Source: Megachile rotundata (Eukaryota; Arthropoda; Insecta; Hymenoptera; Megachilidae). From it: a DNA stretch of 64,000 bases. The translations under genes and the position numbers were made by a program. The stretch spans positions 8,990,001 to 9,054,000 of the forward strand of contig NC_134983.1 in NCBI RefSeq assembly GCF_050947335.1, given 5' to 3'. Positions 1 through 13,135 of this stretch are shown here, in pieces (within the stretch, counting starts at the first letter, position 1; every line of letters begins with the position of its first letter). The notes under the pieces were generated by a model. It was not told the DNA's origin, did not search any database, and was given only the letters and a program-made list of their open reading frames with translations.

Positions 1-2220
1 TTGTATCCACGTAGTAGGGCCACGGGAACGGGAAGATCTTCCACGAAACGCTCGTCACACGGGAATCGGTAATACCTGTGAGATTTGCATGTTTTACGCA
101 CTCGCAACGCCCAGCAATAAAGCGAAATGGGCGGGGACCGATGCATTCTGGCGTAAAAATGTTTATACATCCGAACACGCTAACTGCGATGGGATTTTTT
201 CTACCGAGATCGCCAATTATAGTTCTATACGCCGAGATTTAGGGTTAAGGGTCGATCCAACTGTGTTGATCGATACTACCCGAAAACAATTTTCAGGCAA
301 ACGAGATTCGTCCTTCTTTTTATTTCTGTTTTGTCACACGATCTTTACGCAACATTGTACATTTAGTCGTACACCCTCTCCTTATTAATTCTTAATCAAC
401 AAAACCTCTTTTTAAAGCATCTCTTTTTCATTAAATGCTAAAGCACTTAAAAAAGTACAGTTAAACCGAATTTGTATAAAAGCTTGTGAAGTACGTGCGT
501 AACCGAAGCGAAGAATATACGTAGCTCGAAAACGGTAATCCTTTTCTTCGTTCCTTGTTAATTTACACCAAAGGCCAGACACAAAAAGGCGAGTCTTTTT
601 GTGAACTGAAACCTCGTTATCGACCACTCTCGTTTCTCTCGTGTACACAGCGGCTTTCGCATACTGCTGTTTTTCTTCAAAAATTTTTTAAACAAATCTC
701 AAACCTTGCTTATCCGTTTAGCCAGCCGTAGAAAATTGTATTACAAAGTGTCGAATATTAATTCGACACTCGGGCGTATATTAACTTTTTAGTACACGCG
801 CATTAATTTTTTCGGTACATCAAATAAATTATACTGTTATTGACGGTAAGGTATCATTAAAAAATCCAGGAAAGAAGGCTTCTTTTATTGGTCCCTTTGT
901 AAGATACATCGACCGCGTTACGCGGTACGAATATATTACTGGTCGAAACAGCTCCAATATTATGATTCAGCAAACGTATAATTAGCTCGAGTTAACTGGT
1001 TCTGCCTTAATCGTTCAGGAAGTTCTCATCCCCGTAATTGTAGCTGACACCGCTTCTCCCTCGGTTTGCAATTCCTGTCTTTTTTACAGTCCATTTTTAC
1101 GATTCCGACGTTGATACATTCGTGTATATTTCATTTAACTCCCAGCATATAAAACGGCCCATAAAACTCGTAGAAAAGAGGAAACAATTCAGAGGTACTA
1201 ATTTAAGACTGTAATACTTCGATATTTCCTTTCGTTTATTATTAATTTTCTCATTAGTTCATTGAATCCAGCAAGTGAGAAATACTTTTAATTAAACGTA
1301 CTACCATCTGTTTCAAACGTTCACGTGCTTCATCCGTGCATTTAATCGCGTCCTTCGCTGATCATTTCATAGTCGAACTCGATACATAATTAGTTAGTAA
1401 AAAAAGTAAGCAGAGGTCTATGTGGCTCGAAGAGAGTACCGTAAGGACGAGTTTCCTTTCAATATCAGTAATCAAAATCTGAACAACGCGAAGAAGCACG
1501 AAAAAGGAAGAAGAAAATGGTGGGCAGCTGCACGGGTCTCGATCTCCGAAACACCGGTAACTCGTTTACCAATAAGAAGGGCAAAAAAGCGGCGTGTGTG
1601 TGGACCGGAGTAACCGAACACGGGAATTAAAATATGTGCGTGTACACGTGGGAAAAGACAACAATAGCCGGCAACACTCGTTTCCCGAACGTCCGAACGC
1701 GGAAGTCCCATAAATTTCTTCTCCGGGCAGGGATTTAAAATTCCTCCGAGCGGGCATAAAAGATCGAATCGTTCGAAACGCGGTTTGAACCGTACGAAAA
1801 GGGGGGCAATAATTGTGCATACCGTAGGGCCGACCGTGTGTTTGAACGTGATGTGAAATTCCCGTCGTTCCGAGCTCCCAGAACGTCGACGTGTGTTTCT
1901 GGCTTGCTTTATGTAACAGTCGCGTAATTATTATCTCACGGGCTCGTGAGCCGAATTTTTTCGCATTAGCCCGATCTTCGCCGGGTGGTCAAGAACCTCT
2001 GACTTTCGAGCGTGTCGCTTTTAATGCTACGCGAAAACCGTGAAACCGATTTATCCGATCGAAGTGACGTTTCGCGATTGAACTTTTGGCTTGTCGCGTT
2101 CGCGACCAATTAGCACCGCCCACCCACGCGTTAGCGCGAACATTTTTCAGCGGATACGTGACACGATTAACGAGTTTATTTTCAACGTATTTCAGCAGTG
2201 TGCACGTTGTATTTTTGTCA
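1..2220. other. Non-coding sequence, no gene recognised
   Basis: AT-rich at the left and more CpG-rich at 1480-2150. The short open frames overlap one another on both strands and none resembles a known protein. The only clear structure is a small hairpin at 747-770. A purine-rich stretch at 1480-1530 gives a lysine/arginine-rich frame that I regard as chance. Confidence 0.5.
747..770. repeat. Small perfect inverted repeat
   Basis: Arms of 10 bp (AGTGTCGAAT at 747-756 and its complement at 761-770) flank a 4-base loop, ATTA. No mobile-element context is visible. Confidence 0.6.
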
Positions 2221-2224
2221 CGTT

Positions 2225-2880
2225 TTCAGTTTGGAAAGTTGCAAATTTACGTCCTTCGAAATTTTTTAATTGGAAATGAAATTCGACTGAAAATTTGCAA
2301 TATTAGGAATTTGGAAATCTGGGGAATTGAGCATCTATGGAATTTGGACAACTAGGAAATTCGGAGATCTAACGTATCTGAGGATTTAGGGAATCTGGGG
2401 ACCTAGGAAATGTTTGCATCTGTGGGATCTAAAGATCTAGAGAATTTTTTGGTTTAGGAAATTTAGGGAATCTATGGATCTAGGGAATTTGAGGATTTCG
2501 GAAATTTGAGAGTCTAGAGAATTTAGGGATTTAGGAATTTAAGTTTATGAAAAATTTAAAAATCTAGGGACATTGGGATTTTAAAAATCTAGGGAGTATT
2601 TACGGATTTGTGGATCTAGGGAATTTGAATACCTAGGAAATCAGGAATATTGAGATTTGGGGATCTTGGGGAATGTGAGCATCAAAAGATTATTTTTGGA
2701 ATTTCGGAACCTTTTAAATTAGAGAATATAAAGAATATAGACTATGGAATTTTAAAATATGGTATTTCGAAAATTGAGAAACATAAAGATGTGAAAATTT
2801 GCAAGTTCAAAAAATTGAAGGCTAGGAAATATTTCAGATGTGCAACATTAAAAATTTCTTATAATATTCATCCCAATATC
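2225..2880. repeat. 8-bp-unit degenerate array, G-rich strand on +
   Basis: Continuous runs of units such as GGAATTTG, GGGAATCT and AGGGAATT recur about every 8 bases, with GATCTAG variants. The array degrades after about 2660 into AT-rich remnants. It is one of about twenty blocks of this family in the window. Confidence 0.75.
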
Positions 2881-2889
2881 GTATTATAA

Positions 2890-4090
2890 AAACATTTTAA
2901 ATAAGCATTAGGTATCTCTTGTATAAATTCTCATTGAATAACGTTGATATGTTAATACCGGCATCCTTTCACTTGCATGTATAATTCACATATCACTTGT
3001 ACGTTTTATTTTTGACTACGCATCTCTTTCATAACACGTACCTACACTTTACATATGTCTTACTGCCCTCGAGTATGAAGTAATTGCAACCGCGAATGCA
3101 TAAAATGAAAATTTGTGTAGTACATTTTGCGTATCAACGGGACGAAACGCTCTTAGCGATATCCCTTAATGCTCTCCCCGCTGAACGTCGAAAAATTATT
3201 ACAACCCACGAACAATTACCCGTAAACACTGGATTTTACGCGGATGCAATAAACAAGCAGCGTAATGAATGGCGACAGTCTCTCCGAGAGTGTTAGAAGA
3301 TAATACAGCACCACACCTACTTCACGTGTAGCGTTTAATGGGATATGTGGCCAGGGACGTGTACCGAAGTTCAAGGAAATTATAATAGACGTACAACTGC
3401 ATAACGTTTCAAAATTACCTAGAATATATTTCCTTATTGTTGCAATATTAAAAAATATCGTTACTCATACAGTAATCTTTCCTTTACCACATTAAAATTC
3501 ACCTTTTTTAACTGATGGTGTATTTTTATTTTTAATCAAGTTGAGAATATAGTAAGATTTTATAATTAATACAAAATTGTAATCCAAACTTGAAATTAAA
3601 GGTTGAGATTCAATTAATCAGGTTCATAGTTAAGATTGCACCGTAGTTGGATGCAAATTTCCAAGATCGAAGAAACAGATCCATATAAGAACGTTCGTGC
3701 ACGCGAAAGGAGAGGTTGGGTGTCGTAGTTGGATTTTTCAGACGCGTTTATCGGCCGATTAGTTGGAGGTACATGTGGATTCACTTTCGCGCCTTGTCGT
3801 CGAACATGTCTTTTCGCTTGCGCCGCGTTCGAGCTGGAAAACGATGCGGTGCTCACAACATAGCCATTGTCATTAGCGTGAAAGTCAGCTTTACTGTCTC
3901 GACGAGACACGCTAATGGCCTGAGCGACGCGCTCAGAATCGGCAGAACGATCTCTGACTAATCCTGTTGCTGACACGACCATGCGATCAGGATCAACGTT
4001 GATAAACTGACTATCTCTTAATCGTCTGGAAACTTAGATTAGTACTCTTCTCATTTTTTTTTAAGGCGATATCTGCTCTGAAATTAGTCT
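2890..4090. other. Non-coding sequence, one weak open frame
   Basis: Mostly AT-rich with no recognisable gene. A 122-codon frame at 3614-3982 on the minus strand coincides with a more CpG-rich patch. It overlaps an 81-codon frame on the other strand, has no recognisable motif, and shows no clear splice sites, so coding is not supported. Confidence 0.4.
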
Positions 4091-4099
4091 TTTTACTGT

Positions 4100-5080
4100 T
4101 AATGGCGAATAAGCTCTTAAATTTGGATTTATCAATTCCTAAATTTCTACGATTATTAATTCCTAAATTTTCAAGTTCTCAAACTTCTAAATTTCTATTA
4201 TCCCAAATTTTCACACCCCACTTCAACCTTTACTGATTCCTAAAACTTCAAGTTCTTAAATTTCTGAATTTCTGAATTTCTACATTTCCAAATTTCCAGT
4301 ACCCCAATTTCAACCTTCACCGATTCCTAAATCCCCAAATTTTTAAATTTCTAAATTTCTATCACCCCAAATTCTGAAATTCCCAAATTTCCAATTCCCC
4401 AATTTCAACCTTCACCGATTCCTAAATCCCCAAATTTCTAAATTTCTAAATTTCTACCACCCCAAATTCTGAAATTCACAAATTTCCAATTTCCCAATTT
4501 CAACCTTCACCGATTCCTAAATCCTCAAGTTTCTAAATTTCTAAATTTCTACCACCCCAAATTCTGAAATTCCCAAATTTCCAATTCCCCAATTTCAACC
4601 TTCACCGATTCCTAATTCTCCAAATTTCTACCATCCCAAATTCTCAAATTCCAAAATCCCAACCCCCCAATTTCAACCTTCACCGATTCCTAATTCTCCA
4701 AATTTCTACCATTCCAAATTCTCAAATTCCAAAATCCCAACCCCCCAATTTCAACCTTCACCGATTCCTAATTCTCCAAATTTCTACCATCCCAAATTCT
4801 CAAATTCCAAAATCCCAACCCCCCAATTTCAACCTTCACCGATTCCTAATTCTCCAAATTTCTCCCATTCCAAATTCTCAAACTTCCAAATTCTCATACG
4901 CCGAAATTCTCAAATTTCCAAATTCCCACACCCCCAAATCCTCAAATTTCCAAATACCACTCCAAATACCCAGATTCCAAAATCCCTACCTCCCCATATC
5001 TTCAAGTCCCTCAAACTTCCAACTCCCCAAATTCTCAAATGCCCAAAATTCTATCTCCAAATTCTCAAATTATTCCACAA
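4100..5080. repeat. 8-bp-unit array with 95-bp and then 78-bp higher-order repeats
   Basis: The basic units are AAATTTCT and AAATTCCC. The landmark CAACCTTCACCGATTCC begins at 4311, 4406, 4501 and 4596, exactly 95 bp apart, then at 4674, 4752 and 4830, exactly 78 bp apart. A diverged copy begins at 4224. The array ends in loose octamers to about 5080. Confidence 0.9.
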
Positions 5081-5690
5081 TTCAAATTCAAACTTACTCG
5101 ACGGAATCCAGATTTGCTTTTGACTGTACGTACCGCAACAGGTTCATCGGACTTGGTTGCACGGTCGACAAGTGGACTCGCGTGCTGTTCGCGTCGCATC
5201 GCGGAATTTTCTTTCTCGCCCGTTCGTTCTCCCTGTTTCTTCTCCGTGTTTCGCGATCTTGAGAACTAGTTGTCATACCGGTGTTCTCCGCGAAAGCGTT
5301 CCACGATTTTTCAGACCGGTGCTAAAGAGCCTGTTCGATCGGTTTGCGGTAAAAATCGAACGACATAAGCGTCTCCACAGGCTTGGTGATTTGAAACGAG
5401 CCAGATGCAGGATTTATGCGGATCCAATGTCGCGCCGCTCCCGTTTTATTATCGTAGAAACACGTTTGTTGCTAAGAAGATGATTTTTACGTTCTTTCTG
5501 GAAATTCCGATGGTTTTGTACTAATATTTTGTATATAATGGCTGACATTGTATTTTTTGTCGCTATTCGTGGGTCAATGGTGGATGAATGATTTTTTTGG
5601 TTTTATGTAGTGATCTTGAATCGTGGATTTTAGATGTTTTCTAATTGAGAAATTTAAATAGTTTTTAGTTTTTAGATGCGTATAATTATA
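5080..5690. other. CpG-richer non-coding stretch
   Basis: GC rises at 5090-5480 between two low-complexity arrays. Overlapping frames on both strands (76, 60 and 108 codons) have no recognisable content. It may be a short conserved or regulatory segment, but nothing in it can be assigned. Confidence 0.35.
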
Positions 5691-5693
5691 TTG

Positions 5694-5932
5694 ATGTATA
5701 TGTGTATACAATTTATATGTGCATATATGTGTGTATATTGTGTACATGTATGTGTATATGTATGTGTATATGTATATGTACATATATGTGTATATAATAT
5801 ATGTACATATATGTGTATGTGTGTGTGTATATGTATATGTACATATATGTGTATATGTATGTGTATATGTATATGTACATATATGTGTATATGAATGTAT
5901 GTGTACAATTATATGTGCATATGTATAAATAT
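5694..5932. repeat. TA/TG microsatellite
   Basis: About 240 bp of almost pure alternating purine-pyrimidine (TATG, TGTA and TGTG tracts), with GTATATGTACATATATGTGT recurring several times. Translations of it (Tyr-Ile-Cys-Val strings) are artefacts. Confidence 0.95.
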
Positions 5933-5934
5933 AT

Positions 5935-7740
5935 TTAGAGATTTGAACTTTGAAGTGTTCATATTTTCTAACCTTCAAATTTAAGAATTTACAAACTGAA
6001 ACATATGTAGGTTCAAATTGTCAGATCTTCAAGTTTAAAAATTTACAAACGGAAGCATTCAAAAATTATCAAACGTACGTATGAATTTATGAACTAGTCT
6101 TATAATTTACTCCGCAATTTGATCAGTTTTTTCCGATCTTTTATCTAAGAGAAACTGACGAGTATCCAGAGCTCCGCACTTCTACTACTCTCGTAAAAAG
6201 GAGTTAATCCCCGACATTATCGTTGTGTTTATTGATTGGTACGAGTTAAATTAACCGTGTCCATAGAGTGTAGTCGGTATTCGCTGGTTATCGTGTCCTT
6301 TCTCGACAACTGGACGCGAGAGTGAATTCACGACCACTGGAAATAATTATCCGACACGATACGGATTCGATCCAGCTACGGTAGCTTGTTCTGACCTTAG
6401 TTAGGTTCGTTTCGTGTGTCTGCTCGGAATTATATTGGACAGCAGTAAATTGTCCTTTAGAGCCACAAGTATGTCCCATTTTGTCTTCGCATCGTTTCAA
6501 TCTCGAATTCTTCATTTTCTTGTATTGCCGTAATGATTATTTTAATCCTGACCTTCGCATCTCGATGGTCTTGGATCTCTCGAGAACGCCCTTTTAAATT
6601 GGTCGTACAAACGAGCGGGAAATTTAAATCGAGCAAATCTACTTTCATGTCAATCTTTAATAATTTGGAATATATTTCTAATAAATTTTCTGTATATTAC
6701 TAATATTGTCTTTTGAGGTATTCTTATCAATTTTATGGCGTTGAAAGTTGAAAAAGAAAAGAATATACCAAAATGATTGCTCTACAAAATATATTTGAAG
6801 AATATGTATTACGGAAATGATTATTACAAATAACTTCTAAGAAAATGAAAAACTATATATCACAAGAAATTACAGATGAATGTGTTACAAAGATATGACA
6901 AAATATTTATTACAAATAAATTATTGATGAATATGCAGGTTTAAACTATTCTTTTCGACCATCATACTTCTACACTATACGCACCCCCGATTCTTTTGAT
7001 TTGGGCATTTAAATTGGTCCTCTGTCTCTCTCTAGGAGACCTTGTCTAGTGTCGCCTCTTGTATCTCTACTCTTTGACCATACTATAATTTTAACATGAC
7101 CCACTTTACTCTTTTCCTAACCTAAAAAGTGCATAAAATTATCATAAATTCCACGAGAAACATCGAATCAGAGGATGATCGAGCAATGATGTGATTATCT
7201 CGTCCCAGATTATCGTTGAATTCTAGCAGTGTGGCATTCAATTATCGTTCGAGTATTCTTCGCGACAGGCATTTCCTGCGGGCTATTGAGCGCTTCATCC
7301 GGCAGACATTTGATTTCCGGACCCCTTTATTCCGTTGATCGTAACACGCTGGATTCACGTAGCAGATGTTTAGTCCGTAACATACTAACACCCTTTCGTG
7401 AATACTTTTCGTTTTCCCTACTTGCTCGCGTGATTCGAACGTGTAGGTGCGTTCGAACGATCTACAATTACATCCGTGAATCGCTTCTCGGTCTAATTAA
7501 AGCTTCTTCGGTCTTGTTTTTCAGGTACGTTGACCGGACGACGAAGGCGAGCCGCATCGTGAGAATCTCAGAAGTCGCCGGAAGTGCGGTATGATGCGTT
7601 TGCTTCGCGTTACTCGAGTACTCGATCCGCCTCGAGCTTCCAAAGAAACCTGGTTCTCTTCAAACTGATTGCTACGAAGTACTTTCTGTAAGAAGTGTAT
7701 TGGGTTTTGTAATAAGTAATTAGCATATTAGATGCAATTC
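5935..7740. other. Non-coding sequence
   Basis: Starts with a short remnant of 8-bp-type repeats (to about 6080), then mixed AT-rich sequence. A 121-codon frame at 7229-7594 lies in a CpG-richer patch but has no recognisable domain. I see no RNA gene. Confidence 0.4.
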
Positions 7741-8100
7741 AAAATTTATACCAAGAAATTTTTAATTTTTAAATATTCGGAATTCAAATGTTTGAAACCT
7801 TAACACTTTAGCTGTGGGACAATCCTCTAAATTATCAATCTTCTAAGTTATTAAATTGAATAGTTACTAAATTCCTAAATTTCTAAATTACCATATCCCT
7901 AAATTTCCAAATTATCAACTCCCAAAATTTCTAAATCATCAAATCCCTAAATCTCTAAGTTACCAACTCCCAAAATTTCTAAATTACCAAATCCCTAAAT
8001 TGAAAAATTCCTAAAACTCCACATCCCTAAACTAAATTTACAAATTTTCCAATCTCAGATTTACGAATATCCGGAAATGTACCAATCCTAATCGGAAGTG
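7740..8100. repeat. 8-bp-unit array, C-rich strand on +
   Basis: Units such as TAAATTTC, CAAATCCC and TAAATTAC. A 48-bp higher-order unit (six octamers) is visible: CAACTCCCAAAATTTCTAAAT occurs at 7916 and again at 7964. Confidence 0.8.
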
Positions 8101-8915
8101 CAAACTTCCTAGGATTTCACGCACAAAAACGACATTATTCTTTAAATATTGAGTTTTCGTAACATCTCCGGATATCTAACGGTGATGAAATACCAATAGA
8201 AACACCAGGACTGTCCACGTGGTCGACCTCGATGTCTATTTGAACTTGCACAATCTTTTGTACGTTTCCAAGGAAGCTCAAGGAAGAATCAATATTTGAA
8301 AACTCCGGTGACGTCAGGTGCTAAAGACTCATGGACTAATGGAGTTTATAGTTATAATTAATAAATCAATAAACGTTACATTTTGTTTTCGGTTCAAAAA
8401 GTTCAAGGCATGAGCTGATAACGTGGAAAAGGAACGATTTGCATGATGAAATATTGCATGAAAATATTTAAAATTTGAAGTTGAAGAGAATTCGGTAAAT
8501 ACGAAAATCGTAAATTAAATTAATGAGATTGTTTTGTCATAATTGTTTGTGATATTGTTAATTCATGATTATTACAATGTTAAAGCGAATAAACGATTCT
8601 CGAGTAAATAAATTACAATTTCTTTACATTAGAAATTAATGAAAATTGCATGTTTCAAGAGACGATCATTATTCCCTTTTGCTCTGACAATCAATAGTCA
8701 ATTGTAGAGGATTACTATCGCAGTAATCGAAGTCGATGAGATTCCATTCGAAACCATTTATCGATCTCCTGGGAAACTGATCACTATTCAAGTAGTGACC
8801 GTTCGCGTGCTTCAGATCTATAAAGCTAGTGATGAAATCGAATAGAATTAAAATACAATTATGTGGCAGCGTTTTCTAACAAGAGTGTTTCTGAAGTGGT
8901 TGACCAATTGAATCA
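8100..8915. other. AT-rich non-coding sequence
   Basis: No open frame of interest and no repeat beyond scattered A/T tracts. Confidence 0.4.
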
Positions 8916-8917
8916 AA

Positions 8918-9300
8918 TTTTTTAAATTTCCAAATTTTCAAATTTTCAAATTTTCAAATTCTCAAATTTCCAAATTCTCAAATTCCCCAAATTCCCAAAT
9001 TCCCAAATTCCCAAATTCCCAAATTCCCAAATTTTCAAATTCCCAGATTCCCAAATTCCCAAATTTTCAAATTTCCAAATTTCCAAATTCTCAAAATCCC
9101 AAATTCCCAAATTCACGCTTCCAAATTCCGAAATTTCCAACTCACTACCTTGTCAAATTTCGAACTCCTCTCCAAATATTGAATCCCAAATTTCCACATC
9201 TCCAACCTCCAAATCCCCAATTTACTAACTCCTAAAATTCCTAAACTCCCAACTCCAAAAACTCTCAAATTCCAAAATTTTCTCACACCAAAATATCCAT
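8918..9300. repeat. 8-bp-unit array, C-rich strand on +
   Basis: A nearly perfect core at 8980-9060 of AAATTCCC copies, flanked by variants (CAAATTTT, CAAATTCT, CTCCAAAT). The minus-strand frames here are repeats of Leu-Gly-Ile-Trp-Glu-Phe type produced by the 8-bp period. Confidence 0.9.
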
Positions 9301-9640
9301 TTATAAAACTTCTCGGAAGTGCACAGATATCTCGAGTCACTCTTCATTGTCAATTGATCTGCGGACGCTCTTAACAGAATGTTCATTCGTTAGAAATGCT
9401 GGCGACAGTTTCACGCGTGAGTTTTACTCTCAAATGAACTGGTAGCATAAGTCTGGTCTCTATTCAACACGAGCGTATTCGCAGACACCGGAGGAGGTCA
9501 GGTGCATACCGGTTTGCACCCGGAAGTATTTATCAATTTTAAACTGCAAGTTGCATTGCGAGTTAGAAACTTGATAACGGATTATACTATCAAATTTTAA
9601 GTGTTCCGGATGTTTAATTAGTTAAATTACTTAAAAATTG
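9300..9640. other. Non-coding sequence
   Basis: Mixed composition. No gene or repeat recognised. Confidence 0.35.
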
Positions 9641-10170
9641 TTTTAAGACGAAGATGAACTGCGTAAAATTTAGGGGAATCCAACCTGTGTGATGGAAGAA
9701 TCTAACTTTTGTTATTATACTACTTCTCAAGGATCGTTGATGAGATCTGTTTTAAGACATGGTTGGGATTGAAGAGGTTTAGACAAAATGTGAAGAAAGA
9801 ACCTAACCTCTAACTTTATCCTTTCTTGTTATATTTGTTCTTGTATCTTTTAAAAATTGCTACTGGTTCAGGTGTGTTTTAAGACAGTTGAAACTGAAGG
9901 TGATCAATCAAAGTATGAAAAAGAACCTAACCTCTAACTTTATCCTTTCTTGTTATATTTGTTCTTGTATCTTTTAAAAATTGCTACTGGTTTAGATGTG
10001 TTTTAAGACGCAGTTGAAACTGAAGGTGATCAAGCAAAGCATGAAAAAAAACCTAACCTCTATTTTTGTATTCCTGTCGTATTTCTTATATTCGAGTGAT
10101 CATATGATCTTTCAAAGATGGCTGCTCATTGAAAGATGTCTTAAGACACATTTGAAACTGAAGTAATCTT
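9641..10170. repeat. Tandem array with units of about 109-138 bp
   Basis: The landmark TTTTAAGAC begins at 9641, 9750, 9877 and 10001, and TCTTAAGAC at 10139. The central units, at 124-127 bp spacing, are nearly identical and each holds AACCTAACCTC followed by a T-rich CTTGTTATATTTGTTC stretch. The outer units are diverged and differ in length, as expected for an ageing array. Confidence 0.9.
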
Positions 10171-10179
10171 TATTCTTTA

Positions 10180-12060
10180 CAAGCCCTTAAAACGAATCCC
10201 TCATACATTAGATTAGACGCTTTTAAAATAGAAAACGAACGAAGTTTGCTCTTTTTGCAATTAATTAGAGAAAGTCTACATTGCAGCCGAGTGTACGTGT
10301 TGCTCGTCCAGTTGCATTTTGTCGCGTGTGCAACCAGCGACGGTTTAACGAACCGATCGAAGGTCGACCATCGATTTTCACACGATCGACTACGCGAGTG
10401 TGCAGCAGGTTCTCTGTAGATCGTCGTTTATCTTCGTACACGGTCGTCGTATCAATGCGACTTTAATCGAAAGAAGCAGCAGAGAAATTGCACTACATCT
10501 CGAACTGTATCATTCGATAAATCGGATAAAGTTACTATGTATCTAGCTTCATTAGACTAGATCGAGGATATTTTCTATTAAAAACATTCCTCATTCACCT
10601 TTCAATTTTTTTATTTATATATTTCTTTTATTCGTATGTGAAATAGGTTACTGGTAACATGTCAGTTTACATAATCAATATAAATATATAGTTAAATTTA
10701 CGACCATGATGTTATGCTGAATTATTTGAATTCAATAAATCAATTTTATGCATCTAAAAAAAATTCATTCAATGTGTTACAGTAATAACTTTTTTATTAT
10801 TTGCATATTTAGATTGCATATGTGATATACATACAAGATGTACCAACATATACTCATATGAATATTTATATCTTGACCTACAATTTTCTACGGTTGCGTC
10901 ATTCAGAAATGACTAACAATCGCCACAATGTTAAATCAAATAAAGAATGTTAAAATATTAGACACACCTTTGGTGAACTTTAATTGAATTCGAAATTCGA
11001 TTGAGGTGATTTGTCAGTCTGTCACAGTAACTACACTGTGCGTCACGAGTGCATCACGACATTACAGAGTAAACAATATCTATCATAAAAAAGAACGAGT
11101 TGCTGATTCCTGAATTTTGGAAGAGCTAAATAAGTTCCATAGATATCACGTCAATCATCAGTGACAGACACTAACTTTTCGTTGAAGTCATATCAGTCGC
11201 CAGTGACAATATAAAATATGATATAAAACTAAAACATCTACATTGTCTAAAGCAATTACCCAAAATTTGCATTTACTACAATACTGTATCATGTGACTCA
11301 AGAGGAATTTCCTTATAAAACGTGGCAACTGTGTTAACACAGTAGCAAGTTAGTCGTCGAAATGCAGCTATCCTGTTAAAAATAGAGAGACTCGCGTTCT
11401 CCGGAACAATGTGGCAGGTTATTGGTGCAGGGAACACCGATGCAACCTGGATACTGCGTGGAACTGTTTCAGGGTGAACTCGCGTGGCCGCTCGTGACTC
11501 GTGCATCGACAAATCGAGCCCGACTTTCGCACGACCCGCATATCCCACCGATACGGTTTCCGCTGCATCGTCGTCGAGCTCATCGTGACTTAGCATACCC
11601 TCATGCGCTTCGTGGCGAGAGCCGTGCACGATCACCTGGACACGAGCCAACGACAGAATTCCCTCGGAAAAGTTGGTGATAAATGCAGATATGCGCTGGC
11701 GAGGGGAGAGGGAAACACGCAAATGCAATATACCCTCATCTACCACGAGGAAAGAACGCATTAGATCCGACAAGTTCTGCCGGGGTTGTTTGCTTAGAAA
11801 TCGATTTGCAGGAGGATTCGAAAACGATCTTAACATCAGGTTACTCGTTAGGGATACAGCATGCAAATTAATTCATTAGTCCGATTAGGCTGAACTTGGA
11901 TTCGCGTATGCGGGCAGCTGGATGTATTTGAATACTTGTATGCTAGGGGTTTTCGAATTTTGAATACGAATTTTATTCATATTCGAATTGGATTGAAGCT
12001 TTAATGTGGACTTTACAGTGTGAGTGCATCAATTTTTAATAGCTTGGATCATGCTATTAA
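10180..12060. other. Non-coding sequence with a 196-codon minus-strand frame
   Basis: AT-rich to about 11270, then a CpG-richer patch at 11280-11880. A minus-strand frame of 196 codons (11276-11866) spans it, overlapped by plus-strand frames of 62 to 85 codons. The translation has no signal peptide, membrane segment or known motif. Low stop-codon density from composition is a sufficient explanation. Confidence 0.35.
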
Positions 12061-12190
12061 ATTTATTAGAAACTTTGAAATTTGTAAATTGAAAAATTGA
12101 AGAATTCAAGAATTGAAAAACTTAAAAATTGAAAAACTTCAACTTGAAAATCTAAGAATTTGAGAAAGCAGAAATTTAAAAATTCTACCT
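12060..12190. repeat. Short degenerate AT-rich repeat (GAAAAATT type)
   Basis: Copies of GAAAAATTG, GAATTCAAG and GAAAAACTT at 8-10 bp spacing. Probably a decayed member of the 8-bp family. Confidence 0.5.
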
Positions 12191-12915
12191 GCAAAACTAT
12201 CATAGTTCAATAAACATTTCCTATTTTATGAGACTCGAACTACAAGTTTCCGCTGCAAGCTTCGAACAGTCCCATCTAGTATTCCTTGCAACCTGTATCG
12301 TCGCCCGTTCGGTTGTGACTATCATTATTGCCAATTACAAAAATCGATGCAGCTAAAATTTCTATCAAGGAAGCTAGCAAGATAAACTTATCAGCTACCA
12401 AGTTACACCGGAAGTTGGAACTTACAGTACGATTATCGTGGCATTCGCACAACTACGGTGCATAAAGTGGGAAGGCATAAAATTTGCATAGACGTAAACT
12501 TCTTTTTTTTTTATTCTTTGAACAGCCCGAAAGAGATTTCTGTGCCGCGGGTAGTTGCCGTATCTAGATTCGTCTCTGGCCAACGATGTTCCCTGTGAAC
12601 GTTGTAACTGCTTGTACGCGAGGATAAGGCACGTTTGCAAGCATAAACGGTGCGCAGATGGTTGTTCGATAACGTGTACGGAAATGCGGCACCGGTGGTG
12701 GACGCTTCGAGGTTATCAGTCGCTGATAACAGCACGCAGGCGTGAACCTTGTTACCTTCTAGTAACAGGATGCCTCGTTAATGTTTTAGGAATAGTAAAT
12801 TGGTATGTACACTCGGGTGCAACGTTTCTTCTATTAACACGTATGCGAATTTCACGATTTATCGATTACCTAACTTATTGCTGTTTTCAAGTGTTAAATT
12901 GTTGAGGGAATTTTT
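12190..12915. other. Non-coding sequence
   Basis: Includes a pyrimidine run near 12502. A 116-codon frame at 12555-12905 overlaps two minus-strand frames and has no recognisable content. Confidence 0.35.
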
Positions 12916-13135
12916 CGGGTTCCAAATTTTTTTACATTCAAATTACTGACTTTCAAGATTTATAAATTTTCTAAACGTTCAAGAGTTCAAATTTTCAAAT
13001 TTTTGCTCTATCTAAATTTGCAAGTTTCATGTTATGAGACACTGTGAGTTCATGAGTTTACAAAGTTTTTGAAAATTTCCAAATTTTAAAAATTCACAAA
13101 CTTACAAATACACAAACTTGTTATTTTCTTAATAA
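12915..13135. repeat. Decayed 8-bp-type array
   Basis: Loose copies of CAAATTTT, CAAGTTTC and CAAACTTA at about 8-bp spacing. Confidence 0.5.

Noticed and set aside
5574..5978. Tyr/Thr/His/Ile-rich frames around 5.7-5.9 kb
   Set aside because: Translation of a TA/TG microsatellite.
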